Positions 37,324-46,905 of a DNA stretch of 64,000 bases are shown here, piece by piece. Position 1 is the stretch's first letter, and every line of letters begins with the position of its first letter. The position numbers and the translations under genes were made by a program. The notes beneath the pieces were generated by a model, which saw only the letters and a list, made by a program, of their open reading frames with translations, was not told the DNA's origin and searched no databases. This stretch comes from JAIEOG01 sp964611895 (GTDB lineage: Bacteria > Bdellovibrionota > FAC87 > UBA2466), in assembly GCA_964611895.1 (NCBI GenBank), contig CAZTDN010000011.1, forward strand, positions 21,696 through 85,695, read 5' to 3'.

Positions 37324-38295
37324 TTACTCAGGGTTTTGTTTCAAGGTTGAATCGAATTCACTGATTTCATCAAACGAAAATGAATCAGTGTCGGATGGGG
37401 CAGGAGACGACTCGAATGGGCGCAACTGAGGTCCGGGCCTTTTAAACCAGCTGAAAGCGCGAGCGCAGGCCCCGCGAGGAAGAAAACGCAGAGCAAGACC
37501 GCTACCCACCGCGCCAACCAAGCCTATCAGGGCAACCTTCTTGTGAAGAGCGGTTTCCGTCTTGAGTTCGGGAGTTTTCTGCACAGGCGATATCTTAGGA
37601 GTAGGCGCTGGCAAACCCTTCGTTTCGGCCGCAGCCTGATTTTTGAGGAGCGTCTGGGCCAATTCATCGGTCAAGACAGGGAGCTTGAGTTCCAGGTGCA
37701 GATCGCGCAGGGGGAGTAAGATATTCTCGTGCAAATAGGGGTTTTTGGGCAGTGCGCTGAGTGCTTGGCGATACTGTTCCAAGACTTGCAACGGTTCAGA
37801 GTGATCCCAAAACGCCTGTTCGATCTTGAAACTCTCTCGTGGGGGAAGCGCCAACCCATCTTGTCCAGCTAAGTAAGCAAACGCGGTCATCCAAAAAGCC
37901 GCCCGTTGCAACGGCAGGTCCGAGGCGCTAAGACTTTCCGCAAGCTTTTCCAAATAAAATTCTCGCTCTAGGGGGTTCGGGATGTGTAGGTGCAATACTT
38001 CGCTGGCATGTCTAAAGGCGACGAGTGCGGAGTGCGGGTCTGAACTAGATCGCAGAATGGCGGAAAGCTGATTTTGTAATCGGGGGATAGCCAGGCGATC
38101 GAGTAGCAGTTTGAGGTACTCCTCATAGTGTGACACTAGACCTTGGTCATAAGCAGCAAATCCGCGGCGATCTGCGCGCATCTTGGAATAGGAATCGAGA
38201 TAGCTCATGGCAAAGGGGCGCTCGCTGGCGCAAGCCTGGCCGGCATGCACAACCAAAAATAGAAGCAGAGATAGGTTTTGAACCAGAGGTTTCAT
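37324..38295 (-). CDS. Exported single-pass membrane protein of unknown function
   Basis: The 323-residue protein has a signal peptide (NLSLLLFLVVHAGQACAS). A mainly helical body (about 30-210) with Leu-rich amphipathic segments follows, then a Pro/Lys spacer and a short membrane helix near 250-270 (KKVALIGLVGAVGSGLALRF). The tail is acidic and Ser-rich. The topology suggests a periplasmic domain anchored by a C-terminal helix with a cytoplasmic tail. No family is recognised. It lies 6 bases downstream of the gene at 38302 and is likely in the same operon. Confidence 0.7.
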   Translation of the reverse strand: MKPLVQNLSLLLFLVVHAGQACASERPFAMSYLDSYSKMRADRRGFAAYDQGLVSHYEEYLKLLLDRLAIPRLQNQLSAILRSSSDPHSALVAFRHASEVLHLHIPNPLEREFYLEKLAESLSASDLPLQRAAFWMTAFAYLAGQDGLALPPRESFKIEQAFWDHSEPLQVLEQYRQALSALPKNPYLHENILLPLRDLHLELKLPVLTDELAQTLLKNQAAAETKGLPAPTPKISPVQKTPELKTETALHKKVALIGLVGAVGSGLALRFLPRGACARAFSWFKRPGPQLRPFESSPAPSDTDSFSFDEISEFDSTLKQNPE

Positions 38296-38301
38296 TCTAA
38301 C

Positions 38302-39444
38302 TCAATGGCTCCTCGGTACGGGGTTGGCCCAAGGCACCCGGGTAGGGATAAATCCGCGAGAGCCGGTGGATTCTTCAGTAAACAAGGCCTTATACTCCGG
38401 GTGTTTCCGCAAAGCTTCATGAGCGGTGCGGAAGTTCTTGCGAACGTTTTTGCTCATCTGAGTTTCTTCACATTGGGTGATCGCATCTACATTTAATTTT
38501 CCGAGGAACAGTAAATCAAAACCATCTGCCAACTCTTGAGGAACCTCGAATGCATCAATCCCGTCGTACTCGCTGACGTAAACCAGGGGCTCATCTGTTG
38601 TTGAGGTTTTTAGTTGCGAAACAGGTTTCCCGTTTACTCGGATTTCTAGTTTTTTGTGGGAAGGGACAAACTCTATTTTAGAAGCGCGGAATGTGGAAAA
38701 ACGAAAACCATTCACGTCTTCCGCAATAATTTGGAGATCGCCCTGAATGTTTTCTAGCTTCCCGATTTGGCTAAACGGCTTTGAGGAAAGCAGAAGGGGA
38801 CCTTTGGAGTCGCTTTCGAGGCCTGCTTGGGATTTCACGAGGGGTTGCATTGGCGTCGAACGGAGAGTGAATGGAAATTTGAGTGTATCGCGATAGGGGC
38901 GGAAGGCCTTGCCTTCCGATTCCGTGACGTTCAGAGTGCAGTTGAACTCATAAAACAGCTCTTCCGGACTTCGAAATACTTGGTGAATCGTTCGGATTGC
39001 CTCTTCGGGCAATTCGTGGATTAGCTTCTTTTTGAGCTGGGCAATTTGCTGATCCAAAGCCGCGATCCGGGCTTGTTGCGCCTCGAGCTGGTCTACTTTT
39101 TCTTTGAGCGCGTCCGTGCCTTGGGCGAGCTCGCCAAGCTTGAGGGTGGACCGGTATGAAGCAATGAGGTTTTTTTTCTGGGAGATCGCATCGCGGATGG
39201 TCTTCAAAGTAGCTTGGGAATCGTGCTCGTAGCTGTCTACGACGGCCTGCATGGCGTCGTAGAGCATCTGCATCTGCTTGCGGGTCTCACCTTCTTTGAT
39301 GCTCGCTTTGAGATGGTCAATCGCCTTAATTTCGCTTGGGTGTAAGGACAGCGGGTTGGGCACTACGTCGACATCGGAGTCGGGGTGTTTTTGTGCCGAA
39401 GTGGAAATACTTAATAAGAATACTGAAAGAATAGCCCAGCGCAT
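38302..39444 (-). CDS. Exported coiled-coil protein of unknown function
   Basis: The 380-residue product has a short signal peptide (RWAILSVFLLSISTSAQ). Residues about 40-150 are charged and helical, with a coiled-coil stretch (ALKEKVDQLEAQQARIAALDQQIAQLKKKL). The C-terminal half is beta-rich (FPFTLRSTPMQPLV, KIEFVPSHKKLEIRVNGKP) and has two cysteines. It may be a periplasmic scaffold. I recognise no named domain. It is the first gene of a probable two-gene operon with 37324. Confidence 0.7.
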   Translation of the reverse strand: MRWAILSVFLLSISTSAQKHPDSDVDVVPNPLSLHPSEIKAIDHLKASIKEGETRKQMQMLYDAMQAVVDSYEHDSQATLKTIRDAISQKKNLIASYRSTLKLGELAQGTDALKEKVDQLEAQQARIAALDQQIAQLKKKLIHELPEEAIRTIHQVFRSPEELFYEFNCTLNVTESEGKAFRPYRDTLKFPFTLRSTPMQPLVKSQAGLESDSKGPLLLSSKPFSQIGKLENIQGDLQIIAEDVNGFRFSTFRASKIEFVPSHKKLEIRVNGKPVSQLKTSTTDEPLVYVSEYDGIDAFEVPQELADGFDLLFLGKLNVDAITQCEETQMSKNVRKNFRTAHEALRKHPEYKALFTEESTGSRGFIPTRVPWANPVPRSH

Positions 39445-39559
39445 GCAAACCTCGATGGGGGCTTAGGGTGCAAATGCTTAGCCACATCGTGCGCCTAGTT
39501 CGAGGCTAAATTCGCAGGCGCTCAAAGGTGTATTCTAGGAGAGTCTGATCAACTTTCCA

Positions 39560-40069
39560 TCAGGCAGTTTGAATCCACGCAATGAGGCTTCGCAGGTCTC
39601 GGCCAAGCTCCTTCAAGACCTTGTGATCGACCGGGGGGGTGGTTTGGGGTTGCTGTGCGGCTTTGCGCATTTCTTGGAGGCGCTGCTTTGCCCCCTGAAG
39701 GCTAAACTTTTGAACATGAAGCAGGTGGTGGACCGTCGCTAATTTTTCCACGTCACGCCGATCGTACACCCGCTGCCCGCTGCGCGATTTCTTGGGGCGA
39801 ATGGACGAAAACTCCGTCTCCCAATATCGCAGCACGTAAGTCTCCACTCCTAAGAGCTCGGCTACTTCACCAATTCGAAAGTATTTTTTGCCCTCGGGAA
39901 ATGCGACTTTGGGTATTTGAATTAGAGGAGCGGGTTCGGGCTGTTGCTCAACCACCGCCTCTTCAATTTGCCGTGGTTTGAGGAGTTGCTCTCGGAGCGA
40001 GTCCAACAAAAACTTGTAACCCTGTTTGTCGTTGTCTTTGGGAAGTTCGCTAGGGTGGCTGTCTTTCAT
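39560..40069 (-). CDS. MerR-family regulator at the end of the pheST operon
   Basis: ATG 40069 follows GGAG with a 10-base gap and gives 169 residues; the longer frame to 40108 has no ribosome site. Residues about 64-130 form a MerR winged helix (FRIGEVAELLGVETYVLRYWETEF and then RSGQRVYDRRDVEKLATVHHLL). The DNA-binding domain is central rather than at the very N-terminus, and no effector-binding Cys is seen. A MerR-type gene directly after pheT is a familiar arrangement in deltaproteobacteria. The target is unknown. Confidence 0.85.
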   Translation of the reverse strand: MKDSHPSELPKDNDKQGYKFLLDSLREQLLKPRQIEEAVVEQQPEPAPLIQIPKVAFPEGKKYFRIGEVAELLGVETYVLRYWETEFSSIRPKKSRSGQRVYDRRDVEKLATVHHLLHVQKFSLQGAKQRLQEMRKAAQQPQTTPPVDHKVLKELGRDLRSLIAWIQTA

Positions 40070-40169
40070 TTTGCTGCGCTCCGTCAGAAGGTTGGCGTAC
40101 GCAATCATTATATTGAATGCGATTCCTGAAAGCGAGCACGACTATTGCGAGAGAGCAGGCTGGGTCGGA

Positions 40170-42611
40170 TCAGCCGTCGCGGAGCTGGGCACCATGTTTT
40201 TCTTTTACCGCATCGACAATCTTGCCACGTAGTTCGGAAATCTCGGATTCCAACAAGGTCCGATCATTGGAGCTAAACGACAACCGGAATCCAATGCTGC
40301 GTTTACCTGCAGCGATGCGATCGCCTTCATAGACGTCAAAAACAGTGCATTCGCGCAACAAAGGCGTCCCACACTGACGGATGGTTTCCTGCAAGACACC
40401 CGAAGAAGTTGCCGGATCAATCAAGAAAGCCAAGTCTAAGTCCACCTGAGGAAACTTCGAAGGGGCTTTGAATTGAATCCCCGTACGTTCAAACTTGCGG
40501 AGCGCCGCAATATTGAGCTCGAAAAGAGCGATGGGTTCGGTCGTTTCTAAATACGAATCGCGAATGACGGGATGCACTTCTCCAATATGGCCGATCTCGC
40601 GTGAGCCGAGCTTGATGACGGCAGCGCGGTGGGGATGGAAGATCTTCGACGCCGAGAGCGGTTCAAACGTCAGTTCAGCCGTAGTGAGCTGTTTCAACAC
40701 GAGCTCCAATAGCCCTTTCGCGTGGTAAAAATTTACGGTGGTCTCCGCGCGCGACCATGAGTCTGGGAGAAGTTTACCCGATAAAAGGCCCGCAGCGTGT
40801 AGGGTCTCCTTTACTTTGGTTTCCATTTTCGGCTCTTGCCGATAGGTGTTCGCGATTTCAAAGAGACGTTGGTCCTCAATTCTGCGGTTGTGGTTGTAGC
40901 GGTAAGTGTCCAAAAGCGCAGGCAACAAGCTCGTGCGCAAGACTTTCATTTCTTCGCTCAGCGGGTTTTGCAAAACCACGCGGTTTTCGTGTAGCAACCC
41001 GTAGCGGCGCAAGCTTTCTTCCGAAGTAAAACTATAGTGGATGGTTTCTCTTAGCCCCAGGTCCGAGAACAGGAGTTTGGCGCGGCGTTCAAAATCATAC
41101 CGGCTCTCATCCACGCGATCGTACATAGCGATCGAAACAGGGAACTTGAGTGGAATGTCGTCATACCCGTTGAGGCGAGCGACTTCTTCGATGAGGTCTA
41201 CGCTCTCTTTCAGGTCGGGCCTAAAAGTAGGCAAGCGAACGGAGAGCACGTTTGTCGACTTGCGATGGGAGCTGATGCCAATCGATTCGAGGAGCTCCAT
41301 CACCAACTCAATAGAAATATGGGTAAGGCCGGCAATCCGACGAATATCCCGCATATCCAGCGCAAGAACAGGTTCTTTTACCCCAAATTCGTTCGTGTCA
41401 ATGGCGGGGTGATACACATTTGCATGAAAGGTCTCTTCAAAGAAACCGGCTGCGCGATCACTTGCAATCGCAGTAGCGGCAATATCGCTCCCCTTTTCAA
41501 AACGCTTGGACGCATCGGACGACAAACCTAACCGCTTTGCGGTTTTGCGGATTTGCTGAGGGTTGAATGTGGCGCTTTCGAGGAGGATGGCAGTCGTATC
41601 CGGTTCAATTTGCGAGTTTAGCCCGCCCATTATGCCCGCAAGTGCAATTGGACGATCGCCGTCAAAAATCAAAATATCTCCGGGCTCGAGGCGCACGGTA
41701 TTGCCGTCGAGGAGGGTAAAGTCCTGGGCTTCTTTGCAAGGGCCCACACGTACGATTCCAGATTGAATTCGGCGCAAGTCGAACGCGTGCAAGGGTTGCC
41801 CGTATTCGTACATGACGAAATTGGTGACATCGACCACGTTGTTGATTGGCCGCAATCCTACGGCTTCGAGTCGTTGCTTCATCCAGTCCGGGCTATCGCC
41901 TACTTTTACGCCGTCGATCACCCGCGCAACGTAGCGAGGGCAAAGAACAGGATCGTCGACTTCGACTTTGATCACCGAAGAAGTTCGGTGCTGGGACATG
42001 CGAAACCGGGGGGGCTTCGGCTCGCGGATTTTGGTCTTGAGCATGGGCGCTATTTCTCGCGCAAGCCCAAGAACACTCAGGCAGTCAGGTCGGTTAGCAG
42101 TGAGCTCGAGCTCAAAAATCGTGTCTTCCGTCTGCCCGCCACCTAACAAGCGCGCAACCGGCTCGCCCAAAACAGCGTGTTTGGGAAGTTGCAAAATTCC
42201 TTCGGAGTCATCGGCAACGCCGAGCTCTTTGGCTGAGCAAAGCATTCCAGAGGACTCTACTCCTCGAACTGCGGCTTTTTTAATTCGAATTCCGCCAGGA
42301 AGGCTTGCGCCTACCAACGCTACGGGAACGATATCTCCTTCGGCGATGTTTTTCGCTCCGCATACAATCTGAAGCGGCTCCGCACTCTCAGCGGCAATTA
42401 CGACGCGAGTTACCTGGAGGCGATCCGCGTTGGGATGGGGTTCGATTTTTTCAATCCGGCCCACGACGACGCTCTCGAGTCCAGCGGAGGGCTGGCGAAT
42501 TGCTCCGACTTGTATGCCTCGCATCGTCAGTCTTTCAGCGAGGTCTGGGGCAGAAATTTTTACGTCGGGCTTTTGTAGGTAATCTCGCAGCCAGCTGATC
42601 GATAATTGCAT
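40170..42611 (-). CDS. pheT: Phenylalanyl-tRNA synthetase beta subunit
   Basis: The 813-residue beta chain has the N-terminal EMAP/tRNA-binding domain (VVVGRIEKIEPHPNADRLQVTRV ... IVCGAKNIAEGD ... GMLCSAKELG). The B3/B4 editing domain follows, with HAFDLRRI and GIMGG. The B5 and catalytic-like core (IEEVARLNGYDDIP) comes next, and a C-terminal anticodon-binding fold (PSKFPQVDLDLAFLID) ends the chain. It pairs with PheS as a heterotetramer to charge tRNA-Phe and remove mischarged tyrosine. The ATG directly abuts the pheS stop (TAAATG), so translation is coupled. Confidence 0.97.
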   Translation of the reverse strand: MQLSISWLRDYLQKPDVKISAPDLAERLTMRGIQVGAIRQPSAGLESVVVGRIEKIEPHPNADRLQVTRVVIAAESAEPLQIVCGAKNIAEGDIVPVALVGASLPGGIRIKKAAVRGVESSGMLCSAKELGVADDSEGILQLPKHAVLGEPVARLLGGGQTEDTIFELELTANRPDCLSVLGLAREIAPMLKTKIREPKPPRFRMSQHRTSSVIKVEVDDPVLCPRYVARVIDGVKVGDSPDWMKQRLEAVGLRPINNVVDVTNFVMYEYGQPLHAFDLRRIQSGIVRVGPCKEAQDFTLLDGNTVRLEPGDILIFDGDRPIALAGIMGGLNSQIEPDTTAILLESATFNPQQIRKTAKRLGLSSDASKRFEKGSDIAATAIASDRAAGFFEETFHANVYHPAIDTNEFGVKEPVLALDMRDIRRIAGLTHISIELVMELLESIGISSHRKSTNVLSVRLPTFRPDLKESVDLIEEVARLNGYDDIPLKFPVSIAMYDRVDESRYDFERRAKLLFSDLGLRETIHYSFTSEESLRRYGLLHENRVVLQNPLSEEMKVLRTSLLPALLDTYRYNHNRRIEDQRLFEIANTYRQEPKMETKVKETLHAAGLLSGKLLPDSWSRAETTVNFYHAKGLLELVLKQLTTAELTFEPLSASKIFHPHRAAVIKLGSREIGHIGEVHPVIRDSYLETTEPIALFELNIAALRKFERTGIQFKAPSKFPQVDLDLAFLIDPATSSGVLQETIRQCGTPLLRECTVFDVYEGDRIAAGKRSIGFRLSFSSNDRTLLESEISELRGKIVDAVKEKHGAQLRDG

Positions 42612-43631
42612 TTAAAACTGCTCCAACATGCGCCGATCGTTCTCGAAGTAAGATCGGATATCACTGATGCCATACTTGATCATGGCGATCCGTTCTAAAC
42701 CTAAGCCAAATGCAAATCCGGAGTACCGATCGGGGTCATAGCCCACTGCCCGCAAGACATTGGGATGCACCATTCCGCAACCGCCAATTTCCAGCCAATC
42801 CGAAGGAGATGTCGCTTTGGATTTGCGATCCTTACCCTCACCCCAAAGCATGTCGACTTCGGCGCCAGGTTCCACAAAAGGGAAAAAACTCGGGCGAAAC
42901 CGCAGCGGCCGCGAACCAAAAAGCTCATCGACTAGATAATGCATGACGCCTTTGAGGTCCGAAAAAGAAACGGTCTCATCAACCATCAAGCCCTCGAGTT
43001 GGTGAAACATCGGAGTGTGTGTCTGATCGTAATCAGAACGGTACACTTTTCCCAAAGTGATGATCTGGATGGGCGGCTTCATCGCTCTCATGGCGCGGAT
43101 CTGGACGGGCGAAGTGTGCGAGCGAAGCAACACGGGCTTGTCGATATAAAAAGTGTCCTGCATGTCTCGGGCTGGGTGATGCTCAGGAGTGTTCAACGCT
43201 TCGAAGTTGTAAAATTCTGTTTCGACCTCTGGCCCACTCGCAACGGTAAAACCCACTCGCCGCAAGGCCTGTACCGCCTGGTCCGTCACCCGGGTGATAG
43301 GATGCAACGATCCGGAATTAATAGCGTAGGTACCGGGCAAGGTGACGTCGATTCGAGGAGTCTGCGCGAGCTCACTCTCGATTTGCTTTGCCTCGAGTTC
43401 TTCTTGTCGAGTAGTGAGTACGTTTTCAAACTCTTCTTTGACTCGATTTAAGAACGCGCCCGCCTCACGCCGCTTTTCCGGAGTGAGATCCCGTAGCTGA
43501 GCGAGGAGGCTAGTGATCAGGCCTTTTTTGCCAAGGTAGTGAACGCGAAGCCGATCTAACTCGCCCGTATCAGGGGCGGAAGCGATCCGGCCTCGAGCCT
43601 CTTCTTGAATCCGTTGGATATTGTCGATCAT
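42612..43631 (-). CDS. pheS: Phenylalanyl-tRNA synthetase alpha subunit
   Basis: The 339-residue class II catalytic subunit has an N-terminal coiled coil (about 1-85). The active-site motifs are YRSDYDQTHTPMFHQLEGLMVDE (motif 2 region), FRPSFFPFVEPGAEVDM and GFAFGLGLERIAMIKYGISDIR (motif 3). The length is normal. Its ATG overlaps the rplT stop by 4 bases, and its stop abuts pheT. Confidence 0.97.
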   Translation of the reverse strand: MIDNIQRIQEEARGRIASAPDTGELDRLRVHYLGKKGLITSLLAQLRDLTPEKRREAGAFLNRVKEEFENVLTTRQEELEAKQIESELAQTPRIDVTLPGTYAINSGSLHPITRVTDQAVQALRRVGFTVASGPEVETEFYNFEALNTPEHHPARDMQDTFYIDKPVLLRSHTSPVQIRAMRAMKPPIQIITLGKVYRSDYDQTHTPMFHQLEGLMVDETVSFSDLKGVMHYLVDELFGSRPLRFRPSFFPFVEPGAEVDMLWGEGKDRKSKATSPSDWLEIGGCGMVHPNVLRAVGYDPDRYSGFAFGLGLERIAMIKYGISDIRSYFENDRRMLEQF

Positions 43632-43984
43632 GCAGCTTGCGGCCGCGCAAGCTCCACAAGCTGAGTGAAATGGGCAGGATTCTTAACGGCTAAATCCGCA
43701 AGGATTTTCCGGTCCAATTCGATGTTCGCCTTTTTTAGGCCAGAGACAAACTTTGAATAACTCAGATTGTGAAGTCTGCAGGCGGCGTTAATCCTTACCT
43801 GCCAAAGATACCGCATTTCCCGCTTATGCGTCTTTCGGTCCCTGTACGCATAGCGGTCCGCACGGTTCGTGTATTCACGAGCGACTTTGACGATGCTTTT
43901 AGCGCTACCAAAGAAACCTTCGGCTCTTTGGAGCAGCTTTTTACGTTTTGTTCTTCCAGCGGGACCGCGCTTAACTCTAGGCAT
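43628..43984 (-). CDS. rplT: Ribosomal protein L20
   Basis: The 118-residue basic protein has the classic L20 start PRVKRG, then YAYRDRKTHKREMRYLW, RINAACRLHNLSYSKF and LKKANIELDRKILADLAV. It binds 23S rRNA early in large-subunit assembly, and in many bacteria it represses its own operon. It lies between rpmI and pheS and overlaps pheS by 4 bases. Confidence 0.98.
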   Translation of the reverse strand: MPRVKRGPAGRTKRKKLLQRAEGFFGSAKSIVKVAREYTNRADRYAYRDRKTHKREMRYLWQVRINAACRLHNLSYSKFVSGLKKANIELDRKILADLAVKNPAHFTQLVELARPQAA

Positions 43985-44019
43985 TGCTTAAACCTTTTTA
44001 AATCGTTTGGGCTAGGGCA

Positions 44020-44214
44020 CTAAGCCAATAGCATCCGCTTCACTTGAGCGAGATTGCTTTCATCGACCATGCAACCCTTGCGGAGTCGCCGGCCTTGTTT
44101 GGAACTTTTGTGTGCGAGCAAGTGGCGATGATAAGCTTTTTTACGCTTGATGCGACCCGAACCCATCAGCTTAAAGCGCTTCCGAGCTCCGGATTTGGAT
44201 TTCATTTTCGGCAT
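44020..44214 (-). CDS. rpmI: Ribosomal protein L35
   Basis: The 64-residue, very basic protein shows PKMKSKSGARKRFKLMGSGRIKRKKAYHRH and the end RRLRKGCMVDES-AQVKRML, all typical of L35. It lies 12 bases after infC and 35 bases before rplT in the standard infC-rpmI-rplT order. Confidence 0.98.
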   Translation of the reverse strand: MPKMKSKSGARKRFKLMGSGRIKRKKAYHRHLLAHKSSKQGRRLRKGCMVDESNLAQVKRMLLA

Positions 44215-44226
44215 GGCCGTCTAACC

Positions 44227-44865
44227 TCAATCTGCTTCCGCTTCTGCCTCTTCTTGGGTTTCTGGCTCTGAGCCAGCTTTGTCCGAGGAAGTCTTTGGCG
44301 CGGGTTTCTTAGCTACTTTGGCACCGGGTCCGAAGGTCATCGAAAGGATCTTTCCTTCCATCTTCGGATTGGCCTCGACAATACCCAAAGTTCCAACCAT
44401 GTCAATAATCTGCTTGATGAGTGTGTAGCCAAGATCCGCATGGGCGGCCTCTCTTCCGCGAAAACGTACTGATACCTTGACCTTGTTCCCTTCCTCCAAA
44501 AAGCGCACGATATGCTTCACTTTAAAATCCACATCGTGCTTGTCGGTTTGGGGCCGGAACTGAACTTCTTTCAAGGTTGTAACTGCCTGATTTTTCTTGG
44601 CAGTTTTAGCTTTCTTTTTGAGCTGGTACTTAAACTTGCCGTAGTCGAGGATTTTGCAGACTGGCGGCACCGAATTTGGAGAGACTTCTGCTAGGTCCAA
44701 TCCCTGGGAGGTCGCCAACTCAATCGCTTTTCGGGTTTCCATGACTCCGAGCTGCGAGCCGTCTGCACCAATCACACGCACTTCGCGCGCGCGGATTCGG
44801 TGGTTGATACGCAGGCCATCTTGCGGCCGGGACTCGGGGCGGAAACGGGGGTTAAAAGGTCTAAT
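44227..44865 (-). CDS. infC: Translation initiation factor IF-3 with AUU start codon
   Basis: The frame from the first ATG/GTG-type codon (44781) lacks the conserved IF-3 N-terminus RINHRIRAREVRVIG. Reading upstream in frame recovers it, and the only suitable start before an in-frame stop (TAG five codons upstream) is ATT at 44865-44863, 8 bases after a perfect AGGAGG. The protein is then 212 residues. E. coli infC also starts with AUU, which lets IF-3 repress its own translation, because it rejects non-standard start codons. The body has VPPVCKILDYGKFKYQ, FRPQTDKHDVDFKVKHI and RGRE, typical of IF-3. The last 30 residues are an unusual Glu/Ala-rich acidic tail. The start overlaps the thrS stop by 5 bases. 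Confidence 0.95.
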   Translation of the reverse strand: MRPFNPRFRPESRPQDGLRINHRIRAREVRVIGADGSQLGVMETRKAIELATSQGLDLAEVSPNSVPPVCKILDYGKFKYQLKKKAKTAKKNQAVTTLKEVQFRPQTDKHDVDFKVKHIVRFLEEGNKVKVSVRFRGREAAHADLGYTLIKQIIDMVGTLGIVEANPKMEGKILSMTFGPGAKVAKKPAPKTSSDKAGSEPETQEEAEAEAD

Positions 44866-46792
44866 GGGAAGTTCCTCCTAAGGGTTTTAACTGTGGTTCC
44901 AGGTATTTATGGAATTCTTCCCACGACATCGGGGGAAGGTTCTCACCTGTCGCCTTGCGCACCGTAACGGTGCGGCTATCCATTTCTTTGCCGCCTAAGA
45001 CGATCATCCAGGGGACTTTCTTCACTTGGGCAGCTCGGATCTTGTAACCGAGTTTTTCGTTGCGCAAATCAGTTTCTAGTCGCACTCCCCAGGACAGCAT
45101 GGCCTGGGCGAGTTCTTTAGCATAAGCCGCCTGATCCTCCGAGACTGCGATCACGACGGCTTGAAGTGGGCTCACCCAAGGGGGTAAGTGTCCCGCATGG
45201 TGCTCGATCAAAATTCCCATAAAACGTTCGACACTGCCCAAAATGGCTCGGTGGATCATCATTGGGCGTTGGGCGGAGTTATCCGAAGCAATGTATTCCA
45301 ATTCAAAACGCTGGGGAAGATTGGGATCGAGTTGAATCGTTCCACATTGCCAATAGCGGCCCAGGCTGTCGCGGATGTGGAACTCGATCTTGGGGCCGTA
45401 AAACGCCCCCTCGCCTTCAGCGAGGGTGAACGCACAACCGGCTTTGGCTAGCGCATCCGCTAAGGTTTTGGTCGCCCGGTCCCAGCTTTCAATGGTGCCC
45501 AGGTAGGTTTCTGGACGCGTGGCGAGTCGGACAACCACTTCCTCAAACCCAAACACCTTATAGATGCGAAACAGATCTTGGACGATCGCGAGCGTTTCGG
45601 ATTCGATTTGGTTTTCTAAACAAAATATATGCGCATCGTCTTGGGCAAACGCGCGAGTTCGGAATAGGCCGTGGGTCACCCCGGCGCGTTCGTAACGGTG
45701 CAGGCGGCTAAATTCAGAGTAACGTAGCGGCAAGTCCTTGTAGCTATGGTGAGTCGACTTGAACAGAGCAGCATGGCCCGGACAGTTCATGGGTTTGAGA
45801 GCCATCGGGGTTTCGGTCTCACTGTGGGCTGCTGTGCAAAACATATTGTCTTGGTAATGATCCCAATGACCGCTCGTTTTCCAAAGTTCCGAGTTGAGCA
45901 ACTGAGGGCAAATGACCTCTTGGTAGCCGCCCCTACGGGTTTGCTCCCTCATATAATCCGTGAGCAGATTGTAAAGCAGGGTCCCTTTGGGCAGATAGAA
46001 TGGCATCGCCGGTGCGATAGGCAAAAAGGTGAAGTATTCCAGCTCGGGTCCAAGCTTTCTGTGATCTCTTTTCTTGGCTTCTTCGAGTCGATTCAGGTGC
46101 TCATCAAGGTCTTTTTGGTTTGCAAAGGCGGTTCCATAGATGCGCTGGAGCATCTTGTTTTTTTCGTCGCCTCGCCAGTAGGCGCCTGCTACCGAAAGTA
46201 GTTTGAACTTTCCGAGGCGTTCCGTATTGGGTACGTGGGGGCCTCTGCACAGATCCGTGAATCCGCCCTGGTGATAAACGCTAACAATGCTTTCTGGAAG
46301 GTCGCGGATAATTTCAGCTTTGTAAACTTCGCCCTGTTTTTGGAAAAAATCGATTGCCTTGTCGCGTGGCCACTCTTCGCGGGTGATTTCAAGCTTTCGG
46401 GCCGCAATTTCTTCCATCTTTTTCTCGAGCTGGGGAAGATCCTCTGCGGTAAGTTTTTTGTCGCAATCAATATCGTAGTAAAAACCATCATCAATCACCG
46501 GGCCGATGGTGATTTGGGCGCTGGGGTACACCTCTTTGATCGCCTGGGCCAATAAGTGCGCCGTGGAGTGGCGCAGTACTTCCAAGGCTTCTTTACTGTC
46601 GCGAGTGATGATTTGGATGTCACAATCGCCCGGCAGGGGGCGGTTGAGATCGTAAATATCGCCGTTTACCTTGGCGGCAATGGCTGCCCGCTCCAGGCCT
46701 TTACCGATGTCCGCGGCCAATTTTCGGGCAGAAGAACCCTCTGGTACTTCGCGAACGGAACCGTCGGGAAGGGTGACTCGGACCAGCTTCAT
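44861..46792 (-). CDS. thrS: Threonyl-tRNA synthetase
   Basis: The 643-residue class II synthetase has all domains in order. The TGS domain (1-62) is followed by the editing domain with HSTAHLLAQAI and YYDIDC, then the catalytic core with the zinc ligands Cys of MNCPGHAALF and later His residues. Motif 2 is THGLFRTRAFAQDDAHIFC and motif 3 is HRAILGSVERFMGILIEHHAG. An anticodon-binding domain (PWVSPLQAVVIAVSEDQ) closes the chain. It is the first gene of the operon thrS-infC-rpmI-rplT-pheS-pheT-merR. No strong ribosome site is seen before the ATG at 46792. Confidence 0.97.
   Translation of the reverse strand: MKLVRVTLPDGSVREVPEGSSARKLAADIGKGLERAAIAAKVNGDIYDLNRPLPGDCDIQIITRDSKEALEVLRHSTAHLLAQAIKEVYPSAQITIGPVIDDGFYYDIDCDKKLTAEDLPQLEKKMEEIAARKLEITREEWPRDKAIDFFQKQGEVYKAEIIRDLPESIVSVYHQGGFTDLCRGPHVPNTERLGKFKLLSVAGAYWRGDEKNKMLQRIYGTAFANQKDLDEHLNRLEEAKKRDHRKLGPELEYFTFLPIAPAMPFYLPKGTLLYNLLTDYMREQTRRGGYQEVICPQLLNSELWKTSGHWDHYQDNMFCTAAHSETETPMALKPMNCPGHAALFKSTHHSYKDLPLRYSEFSRLHRYERAGVTHGLFRTRAFAQDDAHIFCLENQIESETLAIVQDLFRIYKVFGFEEVVVRLATRPETYLGTIESWDRATKTLADALAKAGCAFTLAEGEGAFYGPKIEFHIRDSLGRYWQCGTIQLDPNLPQRFELEYIASDNSAQRPMMIHRAILGSVERFMGILIEHHAGHLPPWVSPLQAVVIAVSEDQAAYAKELAQAMLSWGVRLETDLRNEKLGYKIRAAQVKKVPWMIVLGGKEMDSRTVTVRKATGENLPPMSWEEFHKYLEPQLKPLGGTSH
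44863..44880 (-). promoter_or_regulatory. infC ribosome-binding site with AUU start
   Basis: On the minus strand AGGAGG is followed by 8 bases and then ATT, which overlaps the thrS stop codon TAG. The strong ribosome site with a weak start codon is the arrangement known to support IF-3 autoregulation in enterobacteria. Confidence 0.85.
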
Positions 46793-46905
46793 AAAGAATG
46801 GCTAGACGAGGGCTGACAAAAACAGGCGAGGAAATTTTGCATCCAACCCACTAGATAACGCTGTGAGTGAGCGGAAATCAAGTTATTTGGTCCACCTTGC
46901 CCACA

